A stretch of 44,238 nucleotides of DNA from Tyzzerella sp. UBA1042 (GCA_002316675.1 DCDZ01000016.1:56095-100332); one strand, 5' to 3'; shown: positions 17,760 to 25,665, numbered from the stretch's first letter. Translations and numbers: made by a program. Notes: a model not told the origin generated them from the sequence alone.

Positions 17760-19733
17760 ATGATTAGCCGGATCAAGGAATTGGTTTCTCTTTTGAATAA
17801 AGCCGCTGCGGCATATTATCAAAGGGATTTTGAAATCATGTCCAATCAGGAATATGACCGCCTGTATGACGAATTGGCGGAATTAGAGAAGGAAAGCGGT
17901 ATTATTCTGGCAAACAGCCCTACCCAGCGGGTAGGGTATGAGGTTTTAGGCAGCTTAAAAAAAGTGAAGCATGACAGCCCCATATTATCCTTGGATAAGA
18001 CCAAGGAAACAGGAAAGCTGAAAAGCTTTTTGGGGAAACAGCAGGGGCTTCTGTCTTGGAAGCTTGATGGTTTAACCATTGTGTTAAACTATGAAAACGG
18101 CATATTGGTGCAGGCAGTTACCCGAGGGAACGGGGAAATCGGCGAGGATGTCACCCATAATGCAAAGGTTTTTTCAAATTTGCCTCTGCGTATACGGTTT
18201 CAAGGCAATTTGGTTCTCCGTGGGGAAGGAGTCATATCCTATTCTGAGTTTCTTCGTATTAATGAAGAGATGCAGGAGGAGGAGAAGTATAAAAATCCCC
18301 GCAACCTGTGCAGCGGCACCGTGCGGCAGCTCAATAGCGAAATTGCCGCCAAAAGACGAGTGCAATTTTATGCCTTTACATTAGTCAGTGCCGAGGGTGC
18401 ACCTTTATCCAACAGTAAGGCGGAGAATTTGCAGTGGCTTGCAAGCCTTGGGTTTACCGTAGTGGAGCATAAGCAGGTGACGGGGGAGACGGTTGCCGAT
18501 GAGGTCGCTTGGTTTTTAGAGCATATCAAGGAAAATGATATTGCATCAGATGGCCTTGTTTTGACCTATGACAGCATTTCCTACAGCGAAAGCCTGGGGC
18601 GTACGGCAAAGTTTCCCAAGGATTCCATTGCATTTAAATGGGCGGATGAAATGGCTGAAACCACACTGTTGAAAATTGAATGGAACACCTCACGCACAGG
18701 GCTGATGAACCCCATTGCGATTTTTGAGCCCGTTGAGCTTGAAGGCTCTACGGTCAGCCGTGCCAGTGTGCATAATGTAAGCATTTTGCGGGAGCTGAAG
18801 CTGGGCATTGGGGATAAAATCAAGGTTTATAAGGCAAATATGATTATTCCACAAATTGCGGAGAATCTGACGGGATCCGCAACGGCGGAAATTCCCAAGC
18901 AGTGCTTTGTTTGCGGCGGTGAGACACGAATTAAAATGCAAAATGATGCCGAGGCATTATATTGCACAAATCCCGATTGCGCTGCCCAGCGAATTCGCCG
19001 GCTCACCCACTTTGTTTCCCGAGATGCCATGAATATAGAAGGGTTTTCCGAGGAAACCATCAAAAAGTTTCTTGAGAAAAAATTAATTGTCCAATATCCT
19101 GATATATTTGACTTAAATAAATTTCGGGATGAAATTACAACCATGGAAGGGTTTGGAGAAAAATCCTATGAAAACTTGATTGCATCCATTGAAAAAGCCA
19201 AAGACGTGGAGCTTCCGAATTTCATTTATGCTTTGGGCATTGACCAAGTAGGCTTGCGAAATGCAAAGCTTTTATGCGGATACTTTGCGTATAATTTGGA
19301 GCGGATTTTGGCGGCTTCGGAAGAGGAGCTGCAAGAAATTGATGGGTTCGGAAAAATCATTGCCCACAGTATTCACAGTTATTTCAGTGATGAAACACAT
19401 AAAAAGCTGTTATTTGAAGCTTTAAAGCATTTGCAGATTCAGGCGCATACGGTATCCAAAACCGAGGATTCCCCTGTCAAGGGGCGTACCTTTGTTGTAA
19501 CCGGGGATTTGGCTTTGTTTGAGAACAGAAAAGCCCTTGCCTCCGCCATTGAAGCACAAGGTGGCAAGGTGACAGGCAGTGTTACAAAAAAAACCGATTA
19601 TTTGATTAATAATGACGTGTATTCAGCCTCCTCAAAAAATAAAAAAGCCCAAGAGCTGGGCATTCCCATTATAGATGAAGCAGGCTTTATTTCTGCCTTT
19701 GGCCTTTCGCCGCAGAAAGAAAGAGACAGCTGA
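17760..19733 (+). CDS. ligA: NAD-dependent DNA ligase
   Basis: LigA seals nicks in replication and repair. Domains in order: Ia (NMN-binding) at the N-terminus with YDRLYDELAELE; the adenylation domain with Lys101 in SWKLDGL as the AMP-accepting residue; an OB fold; a four-Cys zinc finger (CFVCGG ... YCTNPDC); helix-hairpin-helix repeats (MEGFGEKSYENL, IDGFGKII); and a C-terminal BRCT domain (GRTFVVTGDLALFENR). At 657 residues it is slightly short but complete. The WKLDG form instead of the common KIDG, and HDSPILSLDKTKE, are as I know them from Lachnospiraceae-type LigA. ATG 17760 is preceded by TAGGAG. Confidence 0.95.
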   Translation: MISRIKELVSLLNKAAAAYYQRDFEIMSNQEYDRLYDELAELEKESGIILANSPTQRVGYEVLGSLKKVKHDSPILSLDKTKETGKLKSFLGKQQGLLSWKLDGLTIVLNYENGILVQAVTRGNGEIGEDVTHNAKVFSNLPLRIRFQGNLVLRGEGVISYSEFLRINEEMQEEEKYKNPRNLCSGTVRQLNSEIAAKRRVQFYAFTLVSAEGAPLSNSKAENLQWLASLGFTVVEHKQVTGETVADEVAWFLEHIKENDIASDGLVLTYDSISYSESLGRTAKFPKDSIAFKWADEMAETTLLKIEWNTSRTGLMNPIAIFEPVELEGSTVSRASVHNVSILRELKLGIGDKIKVYKANMIIPQIAENLTGSATAEIPKQCFVCGGETRIKMQNDAEALYCTNPDCAAQRIRRLTHFVSRDAMNIEGFSEETIKKFLEKKLIVQYPDIFDLNKFRDEITTMEGFGEKSYENLIASIEKAKDVELPNFIYALGIDQVGLRNAKLLCGYFAYNLERILAASEEELQEIDGFGKIIAHSIHSYFSDETHKKLLFEALKHLQIQAHTVSKTEDSPVKGRTFVVTGDLALFENRKALASAIEAQGGKVTGSVTKKTDYLINNDVYSASSKNKKAQELGIPIIDEAGFISAFGLSPQKERDS

Positions 19734-19740
19734 TCGAAAT

Positions 19741-19796
19741 AAAAAAACCCCTTTGTTTGTAATTGAAAAAATCATACAGACAAAGGAGTTTTTTTT
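19741..19796. terminator. Bidirectional terminator between ligA and the convergent ABC operon
   Basis: A 14-bp stem with two imperfect pairs (19748-19761 with 19775-19788) is flanked by seven A on the left and eight T on the right. It therefore terminates ligA on the plus strand and the permease gene on the minus strand, whose stop codon lies in the T run. Confidence 0.85.
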
Positions 19797-20619
19797 ATTG
19801 CTGCCACTTTAAGCACTTTTTTTCTATCCAGGCAATGCCTTGATACATAAGGGCCGCTAACACAGCAAGGATGACAACGCTGAGCATCACCCAATCCAAT
19901 TTGAAAACCTGGCTGCCGAAAATAATCAGGAATCCCAAACCGGACTTGGCAACCAAAAACTCTCCGACAATAACACCAACAAAGGAGAGGCCTACGTTGA
20001 TTTTCAGTGCATTTAAAATGCAGGGAATGTTTGCAGGAAAAACCACTTTTTTCAGCACCTGCCATTTTGTACCGCCGAATATCTGAATTAATTTTATTTT
20101 TTCGGTATCCACCTGTAAAAATCCGTTTAATACACCCATGACCGTAACAACCACAGAAGTGAGCAGAGCAACGGCAATAATGGAGGTTTGATTGTTTCCC
20201 AGCCAAACAATGATAATGGGCGCAAGGGCTGTTTTTGGCAAAGAATTTAACACAACCAAATAAGGCTCCGCCACTTCGGAAATGAATCGGTTCCACCATA
20301 GCAAAATTGCCGTTGCTGTACCCAGAAGAGTGCCCAGCAAAAAACCGGCAACGGTTTCCCAAAGGGTGGTACCGATATGGGCCCATAAGGAGCCGTCCTT
20401 CCCCATTTGCATTCCGGCGGCGAGCATCCTGCTGGGTTGGCTGAAAATAAAAGGGTCTATCCAGCCAAGCCTTGCGGAAATTTCCCATAGAAAAAAGAAG
20501 CCAATCAAAAGTACCCATTGTATTCCATGAATGGCATTTTTTCTCCGCTGCAAACGGTTCAAAAACGCCGCCTGTTCTTTCGACAAAAATGCAGTGTCCT
20601 TTTTATGCCACATGAACAT
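19795..20619 (-). CDS. ABC transporter permease (SsuC/TauC/ThiX-like)
   Basis: A 274-residue inner-membrane permease of the BPD_transp_1 family. After a basic N-terminus come about six hydrophobic helices, and the coupling loop AEPYLVVLNSLPKTALAPIIIVWLGN is characteristic of the nitrate/sulfonate/taurine/pyrimidine group. The start at 20619 follows AAGGAG; ATG 20613 is an alternative. It overlaps the upstream ATPase gene by 17 bases and ends in the terminator shared with ligA. Substrates of this group include sulfonates, nitrate, HMP and riboflavin; nothing here decides among them because no binding protein is adjacent. Confidence 0.88.
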   Translation of the reverse strand: MFMWHKKDTAFLSKEQAAFLNRLQRRKNAIHGIQWVLLIGFFFLWEISARLGWIDPFIFSQPSRMLAAGMQMGKDGSLWAHIGTTLWETVAGFLLGTLLGTATAILLWWNRFISEVAEPYLVVLNSLPKTALAPIIIVWLGNNQTSIIAVALLTSVVVTVMGVLNGFLQVDTEKIKLIQIFGGTKWQVLKKVVFPANIPCILNALKINVGLSFVGVIVGEFLVAKSGLGFLIIFGSQVFKLDWVMLSVVILAVLAALMYQGIAWIEKKCLKWQQ

Positions 20620-21349
20620 CCAACTCCTTCCAAATTGCGTTGAAATATTCCCGAAACTCCGGTGCTTCTCTTGCCTTCATCGGGCTGTATGTGTCAAGGG
20701 AAAGGTGAATGTCATAGATTTTCTTCACTTGTGCCGGTCTGGAGGAAAGAACCACCACCCGATCCGCCAGGCTGATGGCCTCTGCGATATCATGACTGAC
20801 TAAAATTGCAGTTTTGCCCTCTTTCCGAATAATACTCCCAATTTCATCGGAAACAGAAAGTCTGGTTTGATAGTCTAAGGCAGAAAAGGGTTCATCCAAC
20901 AGCAGTATATCGGGACGGATGGCTAAGGTGCGGATCAATGCCACTCTTTGCCGCATTCCCCCCGATAGCTGGTAAGGATAATGGTTTATAAAATCCTTCA
21001 GGCCATATTGTTCAAGTAACGCTTCAACAAAGGCAATATTATCAGGAGTGAGCTTATTTTGTATTTCCAAGCCTAACAGTGCATTATCCCGAATGGTACG
21101 CCATTCCAAAAGATAATCCTTTTGCAGCATATACCCAATTCCTCCGTTTACGGAGATAGCACCTTCGGACGGTTGAATCAGGCCTGCCAGCATGGAAAGA
21201 ATGGAGGATTTTCCGCATCCACTGGGGCCGACGATACTAAGGAACTCTCCAGGCTGCACAGAAAGAGACAAATTGCAAACAGCCAAGGTTTCACCGTTAA
21301 TGCTGTGATAACGAAGGCTGACATTTTCTAATGAAACAATAGGGCGCAT
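20603..21349 (-). CDS. ABC transporter ATP-binding protein (SsuB/TauB/ThiZ-like)
   Basis: A 248-residue ATPase with Walker A GPSGCGKSS, the Q-loop segment GYMLQKDYLLEWRT, signature LSGGMRQRVALIRTL, Walker B DILLLDEPFSALD and the H-loop SHDIAEA. The Q-loop form fits the nitrate/sulfonate/pyrimidine importer group. The ATG at 21349 has AAGGAGG close upstream. It is first in a two-gene operon with the permease and sits under an 8-bp-arm inverted repeat. A lipoprotein of the NMT1/THI5 or SsuA type, expected alongside, is missing from the whole window. Confidence 0.9.
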   Translation of the reverse strand: MRPIVSLENVSLRYHSINGETLAVCNLSLSVQPGEFLSIVGPSGCGKSSILSMLAGLIQPSEGAISVNGGIGYMLQKDYLLEWRTIRDNALLGLEIQNKLTPDNIAFVEALLEQYGLKDFINHYPYQLSGGMRQRVALIRTLAIRPDILLLDEPFSALDYQTRLSVSDEIGSIIRKEGKTAILVSHDIAEAISLADRVVVLSSRPAQVKKIYDIHLSLDTYSPMKAREAPEFREYFNAIWKELDVHVA

Positions 21350-21376
21350 GGAAACGACCTCCTTATAGATTTATAC

Positions 21377-21398
21377 TCCTATAATATTATTTATAGGA
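21377..21398. promoter_or_regulatory. Operator-like inverted repeat upstream of the ABC operon
   Basis: Perfect arms TCCTATAA (21377-21384) and TTATAGGA (21391-21398) separated by six bases, 28 bases upstream of the ATPase start. The AT-rich centre could also serve as a -10 region on the minus strand. A repressor site is the natural reading. Confidence 0.45.
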
Positions 21399-21572
21399 CA
21401 AAAAGTGCTTTTCCCACCAAAAGAAAATCAAGCAGAGCAAATGTATTTTCCAATCAAATTTTGAAGTCTTCTTTGGGCTGGACTGCCGCTGGTTTCCAAA
21501 TCAACAGAAGGCAGTGCCGCGTTTCTTTATGTTACTGAGAAAAAACTTGATATAACCTTTTGTTTTATAGAA

Positions 21573-21625
21573 GAATAGCCCCTTTGCCGGAGGAGAAAAA
21601 ACGTATCACAGCAATGGGGCTATTC
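21573..21625. terminator. Strong long-stem inverted repeat, possible terminator
   Basis: A 15-bp stem with one mismatch (21573-21587 with 21611-21625; core arms GAATAGCCCC and GGGGCTATTC) closes a 23-base loop. The plus side is followed by a short T tract (GGTTTTCT), the minus side by TTCTTCT. It lies just past the remnant reading frame on the minus strand, where a terminator would be expected. A second weak stem (AGGGG / CCCCT, 21634-21663) adjoins it. Confidence 0.45.
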
Positions 21626-21647
21626 GGTTTTCTAGGGGTGGAGAAAT

Positions 21648-21880
21648 TTACGGGACAGCCCCTTTCTGGTGAAGCTTTTTAAATTGCAGAGTTTCTATTG
21701 CTGTTCCCAGAATGAGATTCCCGTGCCTGGTGATGCCCAGAAAGTCCTCCGTTTTTTGGATTATCTGTTGCAGCACCGGCAGGTACATCTTATGTTGCAT
21801 CTACAGCAACATCTTCTGCAGCGGCAGCATCGGCCTCCTGCGCATCTGCTGCAGTTGGAGAATTGTACTCTTGTATTCAT
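21648..21880 (-). pseudogene. Decayed C-terminal end of a sortase-anchored surface protein (candidate)
   Basis: On the minus strand one frame reads an Ala/Asp/Glu-rich linker (IQEYNSPTAADAQEADAA and on), crosses one stop, and reaches A-T-D-N-P-K. At a run of six A the frame must shift by one base to continue as T-E-D-F-L-G-I-T, then a moderately hydrophobic stretch with L-I-L-G-T-A-I, then F-K-K-L-H-Q-K and a stop. An Ala-rich linker, an N-P-K-T-(G/E)-D motif, a membrane-like span and a basic tail is the layout of a Gram-positive sorting signal. A stop, a frameshift and polar residues inside the span argue for decay. This is inference from pattern; no upstream body of the gene was found. Confidence 0.35.
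21761..21880 (-). CDS. Alternative reading: 39-residue Cys/Arg-rich peptide
   Basis: In a different minus-strand frame over the same bases, an ATG at 21880 sits 7 bases after a strong ribosome site (AAGGGAGG, 21895-21888). It opens a 39-residue frame containing 13 Cys and 10 Arg, with CC, CCC and CRC clusters from residue 10 on. A short Cys-rich peptide could be a metal-binding or modified peptide. However, an Ala/Asp/Glu-rich linker read out of frame gives exactly such Cys/Arg richness, so the composition may be accidental. I know no family it matches. Confidence 0.2.
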   Translation of the reverse strand: MNTRVQFSNCSRCAGGRCCRCRRCCCRCNIRCTCRCCNR

Positions 21881-21909
21881 TCTTTTTCCTCCCTTCATAC
21901 AGATAGGAA

Positions 21910-21929
21910 TGTATAGACAATTCTATACA
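21910..21929. promoter_or_regulatory. 20-bp inverted repeat upstream of the remnant/peptide frame
   Basis: Perfect 8-bp arms TGTATAGA and TCTATACA with a CAAT spacer, about 30 bases upstream of the minus-strand ATG at 21880. On the minus strand a weak promoter (TTGTCC, 16 bp, TATTGT) ends in it. It looks like an operator. Confidence 0.4.
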
Positions 21930-22456
21930 ATACAGAGTATGAAAAGATGGACAAATTGGTGAATGGCAGAAAAGATAGCCGATTATTTGAAAAAGGGATT
22001 CATACCCATCAGCCCGTTGTATAAAAAGAGAAAGCCCATAGAAGGATGAGCTGTTTTTATCTGAAGTTTTTCCTACATATTTGATGTTGGTTAGGCACTC
22101 AAAAAAGAAATAAAGCCACCAAAATTCACACAAAATATTTCCGCTAAAAGTATAAAATTCTTGGTTTGCGACATAGGTTTTCCTTATTTTCAACTTTGTT
22201 GTTGCTAAATATTGCATTATATGTGTTAATATGATACAAAATGTAGAAAATTCCTACCATCCTTGTTATAATTAAAAGTAAATAATTTTTTAAAAAGTGT
22301 CTTATGGTTTTTATGAAAATTTCCATGATAGTTGTTTCTTCAACAGGTGCGGGAAGGCTTTGGCTATGTATGCCCCTTAGGTTTTGTGTAGAAATATATT
22401 TTTTATAATAAAGAAGGTATTGTGTTTTTTTCGATGATCCGGTTGCCTATATTTTT
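21930..22456. other. AT-rich stretch without a recognised gene
   Basis: About 530 bases with many stops in all frames. The longest minus-strand frame (up to 22217) is compositionally unlike a protein and ends in the remnant described above. No RNA family, riboswitch or mobile-element end was recognised. Confidence 0.3.
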
Positions 22457-22485
22457 TGAATGCAGCTTTGCTTTTTTGCTAGAAT
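22457..22485 (+). promoter_or_regulatory. Sigma-A promoter of the Hpt/response-regulator operon
   Basis: -35 TTGAAT (22457-22462), 17-bp spacer, -10 TAGAAT (22480-22485), 18 bases before the Hpt ATG. The leader is therefore very short. Confidence 0.65.
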
Positions 22486-22503
22486 GAGGTTAGGGGGATT
22501 ACG

Positions 22504-22866
22504 ATGAACAGCGAAATTTTGAGAAACGCAGGCATTGACTTTGACAAGGGGGTTGCACGTTTTCTCGGAGACCGAATGCTGTATGAGCGTATTCTAATAA
22601 CCTTTTTAAGTGATACCACCTTTGCCCGAGGAAGGGCTGCTTTTGAAAAAGAAAATTATAAAGGCCTTCAAGAGGCGATACATACAATGAAAGGGGTTGC
22701 CGGTAACACGGATATGGGCGTTTTGTTTTTGACTGCGGCCGTGTTGTGTGAGTATTTAAGAAAACATGAAATCCCCGAAAAGGACAAGGTGACTTATCTT
22801 TTTTCTCTTGTGGAAAAAGCGTATTTTGCTGTTATTTCCGGCATTTGTGCGGCAAAGGAGGTGTGA
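22504..22866 (+). CDS. Stand-alone Hpt (histidine phosphotransfer) protein
   Basis: A 120-residue helical protein whose phosphotransfer site reads A-I-H60-T-M-K-G-V-A-G-N, the classic Hpt motif. Such proteins shuttle phosphate between the REC domain of a hybrid kinase and a response regulator. TAGGGGG precedes the ATG. The stop is immediately followed by the start of the REC-GGDEF-EAL gene, so the two are coupled and very likely partners. No histidine kinase is encoded nearby, so the phosphate must come from a distant hybrid kinase, or this protein dephosphorylates its partner. Confidence 0.85.
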   Translation: MNSEILRNAGIDFDKGVARFLGDRMLYERILITFLSDTTFARGRAAFEKENYKGLQEAIHTMKGVAGNTDMGVLFLTAAVLCEYLRKHEIPEKDKVTYLFSLVEKAYFAVISGICAAKEV

Positions 22867-24600
22867 ATGTTTATGAATATGGATGGAATGAAAAAAACAA
22901 TACTTATTGTTGATGATGCGGAGCCCAATCGCCTTCTTTTAAAAAAAATATTCGGTGCTGAATATCATGTGGAAGAAGCGAGCAACGGGCAGGAGGCACT
23001 GGAAAAGCTCCATAAGCTGGAAGAGGTTGCAGTGCTTATACTTGATATTGTAATGCCCGTAATGGATGGCTTTACCATGCTGGAGACCATGCAAAAGGAG
23101 GAATGCTTGCGCAATATACCTACGGTTATGATTACGGCAAACAATGAGGAGCAGATTCAAATTCGTGCACTGTCCTGCGGTGCTACTGATGTTATGACGA
23201 AACCTTTTAGCCCGCAAATTATACTCCATCGCATTAAAAATATCATGGCACGGAAGGAATCCGAAAAGCTGGCGGAACAAAACAGAGCCTATCGGCGAGA
23301 ATTACGGTTTATGGATACGGATGACAAATCGGGGCTATACAATAAAAATGCATTCCACCGGTATACAACAAAAATGCTTGAAAATCATCCGGATAAAAAA
23401 TTTATATTAATGCGTTGGGATATTGATAATTTTAAGGTATTTAATGACTGGTTCGGTATTGAAACCGGGGATTTATACTTGAAAAAAATCGGGGATTTCT
23501 TTCGTGAATATGAAAAGAAAAACTCTGCCTTGAAAATATATGCAAGGTATGATGCGGATCATTTTGTTTGCTGCCAAGAGGCAGAAGGGTTTGACCCTGA
23601 AACAATTACAGAAATGATTAACGATTATATAACCCATCTGGCGCTGGTTGATTTTGAGTATACCCCTAGGATGGGGCTTTATTTGATTACCAATTCATCC
23701 TTGGATGTAACCTTAATGTGCGACCGCGCATTGCTTGCCTTGCGCTCTATCAAGGATAGCTACGGAAAGCGCTTTGCCTGGTTTGATGACTCCATGCGGG
23801 AGACACTGATGGAACAGCAGCAAATTGTAAATGAAATGGAATTTGCATTGCGGGAAGGGCAGTTTATAACATATTTTCAGCCCCAATATAATTATGCATC
23901 CGGTAACATCATTGGTGCAGAGGCTTTGGTGCGTTGGGAGCATCCCCGAAAAGGGACGATTCTACCCAACAAATTTATTCCTTTATTTGAGCGCAATGGG
24001 TTTATTTCCAAATTAGATGAATATTTGTGGGAACAAGTCTGTATATTGCTTCAGAAGTGGAAAAAAACCGGAATGCCTCTGGTACCGATTTCTGTAAATG
24101 TATCCCGCAGAGATGTTTACAACCCCCATTTGGTTGGTACTATTCTGGCCCTGCTGCAAGAATATGATTTAAACCCGGATCTGCTGCATTTGGAAATCAC
24201 AGAAAGTGCCTACACGCAAAATGCAGAGCAGCTGGTAAACACTGTGAATCTTCTGCGCAGGCATGGCCTTGAGGTGCATATGGATGACTTTGGCAGTGGG
24301 TATTCCTCTTTGAATATGCTGCAAAACGTCCCTGTTGATATTTTGAAGCTGGATATGCGCTTTTTGGGGGGCAATTTTAAGACAGAAAGAAACGGAAATA
24401 TTTTAAATGCTGTGACCCGCATGGCAGCTGCTTTGGGCCTGCCTGTGTTAGCCGAAGGGGTGGAAACCGAGGAGCAGGCAGAATTTTTAAGAAGTATCGG
24501 CTGTCTGCTGATGCAGGGATATTTATTTTCCGTGCCCATTCCTGTAGACTCCTTTGAAAAGCTTCTTGCAGCTGCAAAGACGAGAAAAAATATTAGGTAA
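22867..24600 (+). CDS. Response regulator with degenerate GGDEF and intact EAL domain (c-di-GMP phosphodiesterase)
   Basis: A 577-residue protein in three parts. The REC domain (about 8-130) has the acidic pair Asp16-Asp17, phospho-acceptor Asp60 in LILDIVMP and the TKPF Lys. A GGDEF-like domain (about 150-310) has its signature replaced by R-Y-D-A-D-H-F, so it should not make c-di-GMP. The EAL domain (about 325-570) keeps GAEALVRW, LEITES, DDFGSGYSSL, LKLDMRF and AEGVETEEQ, all catalytic or metal-binding segments. The expected activity is phosphorylation-gated c-di-GMP hydrolysis in the cytoplasm. GGAGG spans the junction with the Hpt gene five bases before the ATG. Downstream, 212 bases separate it from agrD. 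Confidence 0.9.
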   Translation: MFMNMDGMKKTILIVDDAEPNRLLLKKIFGAEYHVEEASNGQEALEKLHKLEEVAVLILDIVMPVMDGFTMLETMQKEECLRNIPTVMITANNEEQIQIRALSCGATDVMTKPFSPQIILHRIKNIMARKESEKLAEQNRAYRRELRFMDTDDKSGLYNKNAFHRYTTKMLENHPDKKFILMRWDIDNFKVFNDWFGIETGDLYLKKIGDFFREYEKKNSALKIYARYDADHFVCCQEAEGFDPETITEMINDYITHLALVDFEYTPRMGLYLITNSSLDVTLMCDRALLALRSIKDSYGKRFAWFDDSMRETLMEQQQIVNEMEFALREGQFITYFQPQYNYASGNIIGAEALVRWEHPRKGTILPNKFIPLFERNGFISKLDEYLWEQVCILLQKWKKTGMPLVPISVNVSRRDVYNPHLVGTILALLQEYDLNPDLLHLEITESAYTQNAEQLVNTVNLLRRHGLEVHMDDFGSGYSSLNMLQNVPVDILKLDMRFLGGNFKTERNGNILNAVTRMAAALGLPVLAEGVETEEQAEFLRSIGCLLMQGYLFSVPIPVDSFEKLLAAAKTRKNIR

Positions 24601-24812
24601 TATGAATGGTATTTCTTTGAAGGTGCGCTCAGTTTTTGTAACGAATAGGAAACTGTTGATCACCAAAATGGACGAAAATAATTATGATACCTGCTAATTT
24701 TGGAAATATGAATGCAATTTTTGGCATTTCTTTATTTTTCATTATAAAACGTGCTATGATGGACAAGTACAGATTATTCCAAATTATTCTTAAAGAAATG
24801 GGGTGTTTTTTT

Positions 24813-24968
24813 ATGAAGAAAGAAACAGGAAAATTTAAGGTAGAGTTGTGGAAAATGCTTGCATCCTTGGCTATGGTGATTACTACAATCTCGGTGAACA
24901 CGACTTGTATGTTTGAGTATTACCAGCCAAAATTACCTCAGGGAAGCGAAAAACTGAGAAGAGATTAA
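24813..24968 (+). CDS. agrD: AgrD-like cyclic lactone autoinducer propeptide
   Basis: A 51-residue propeptide with the AgrD layout: a Lys-rich amphipathic N-terminus and hydrophobic helix (KVELWKMLASLAMVITTISV), the pheromone core N-T-T-C32-M-F-E-Y36, and a charged tail YQPKLPQGSEKLRRD. The Q-P-K-x-P tail matches Clostridial AgrD propeptides. By analogy with Clostridium, Cys32 would form a thiolactone with the carboxyl of Tyr36, giving a five-residue ring. ATG 24813 follows GGGGTG by 7 bases; the frame is open further upstream but lacks a start context. agrB follows after 25 bases, so both are one unit. Confidence 0.85.
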   Translation: MKKETGKFKVELWKMLASLAMVITTISVNTTCMFEYYQPKLPQGSEKLRRD

Positions 24969-24993
24969 TCAAGTGGTATTCGGGGTGATGACA

Positions 24994-25602
24994 ATGACAG
25001 AGAAATTGATGGACGGAATTTGGAAACAAATGCAACTGTCAAATGGGCTGCGGGAAGACGATAAGGATATTTATGTATTCGGCGTTTACCAAGGTGCAAT
25101 ATTGCTTTTGAATATTTGTACTGCTCTGCTCATTGGAGTCATCCTGAATATGATTATTGAAATGATTGTGTATTTAATTTGTTTTTTACCGTTGCGTATT
25201 TTTGCGGGAGGATACCATGCTAAGACACAGCTGAGATGCTACATCATGTCTAGCGTTACGGCAGTATTTATCCTCTTTGGGATTCAATTTTTGCAGCAGC
25301 AGGAAAGCATTTGGGAGTTCATCTGTTTTATGGTTTCTTTTGGTATTATCTGGAAATTTGCGCCGGTTCCCGATGCAAATAAGCCTTTGCAAGGCAATGA
25401 GCAAGTAATTTATCAAAAAAAAGTGCGTAAGATCTTGTTGGTGCTTACAGGGGTATCAGTAGCAGCCTTTGCTTTAAAGCTACAACTGGTTTTGGCAGTG
25501 ATTGAAATTTCCGTCTGTTTTTTAGCTGTTATTTTGCTTATGGGTTTGCTCAAAAATAGAAAAGCAGCAAAAAATGAGGAGTTTGCAATGCCGGCCAATT
25601 AA
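24994..25602 (+). CDS. agrB: AgrB-like membrane peptidase
   Basis: AgrB removes the C-terminal tail of AgrD and forms the thiolactone in the membrane. The catalytic pair is visible in RIFAGGYHAKTQLRCY: His75 and Cys82 with the family spacing (His77/Cys84 in S. aureus). Four to six hydrophobic segments follow, and the length (202 residues) is right. The start is set at ATG 24994, 8 bases after GGGG; GTG 24973 and ATG 24988 are in frame upstream but badly placed for a ribosome site. No AgrC sensor or AgrA regulator follows: the unit ends in a terminator at 25634. Confidence 0.9.
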   Translation: MTEKLMDGIWKQMQLSNGLREDDKDIYVFGVYQGAILLLNICTALLIGVILNMIIEMIVYLICFLPLRIFAGGYHAKTQLRCYIMSSVTAVFILFGIQFLQQQESIWEFICFMVSFGIIWKFAPVPDANKPLQGNEQVIYQKKVRKILLVLTGVSVAAFALKLQLVLAVIEISVCFLAVILLMGLLKNRKAAKNEEFAMPAN

Positions 25603-25633
25603 ATAGAGTTGACAATTTTCATTAAATTTACCG

Positions 25634-25665
25634 GGTTCTGAATAGATTGCTTCAGAGCCTTTTTT
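25634..25665 (+). terminator. Rho-independent terminator after agrB
   Basis: 9-bp stem GGTTCTGAA / TTCAGAGCC (one G-T pair), 8-base loop and six T residues, about 30 bases after the agrB stop. Confidence 0.8.

Noticed and set aside
21350..21560. TPP or other riboswitch upstream of the ABC operon
   Set aside because: Looked for because HMP/thiamine transporters share this permease type, but no conserved THI-box segments were seen.
21801..22217. 138-codon minus-strand frame in the gap
   Set aside because: Composition is not protein-like, it starts in AT-rich DNA without a ribosome site and matches no family; only its end overlaps the remnant.
22218..22503. c-di-GMP riboswitch upstream of the EAL operon
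   Set aside because: No GEMM-like conserved core was found and the promoter lies only 18 bases before the Hpt start.
24629..24901. 90-codon minus-strand frame opposite agrD
   Set aside because: It is a shadow of the agrD region; agrD has the correct motifs and is followed by agrB.
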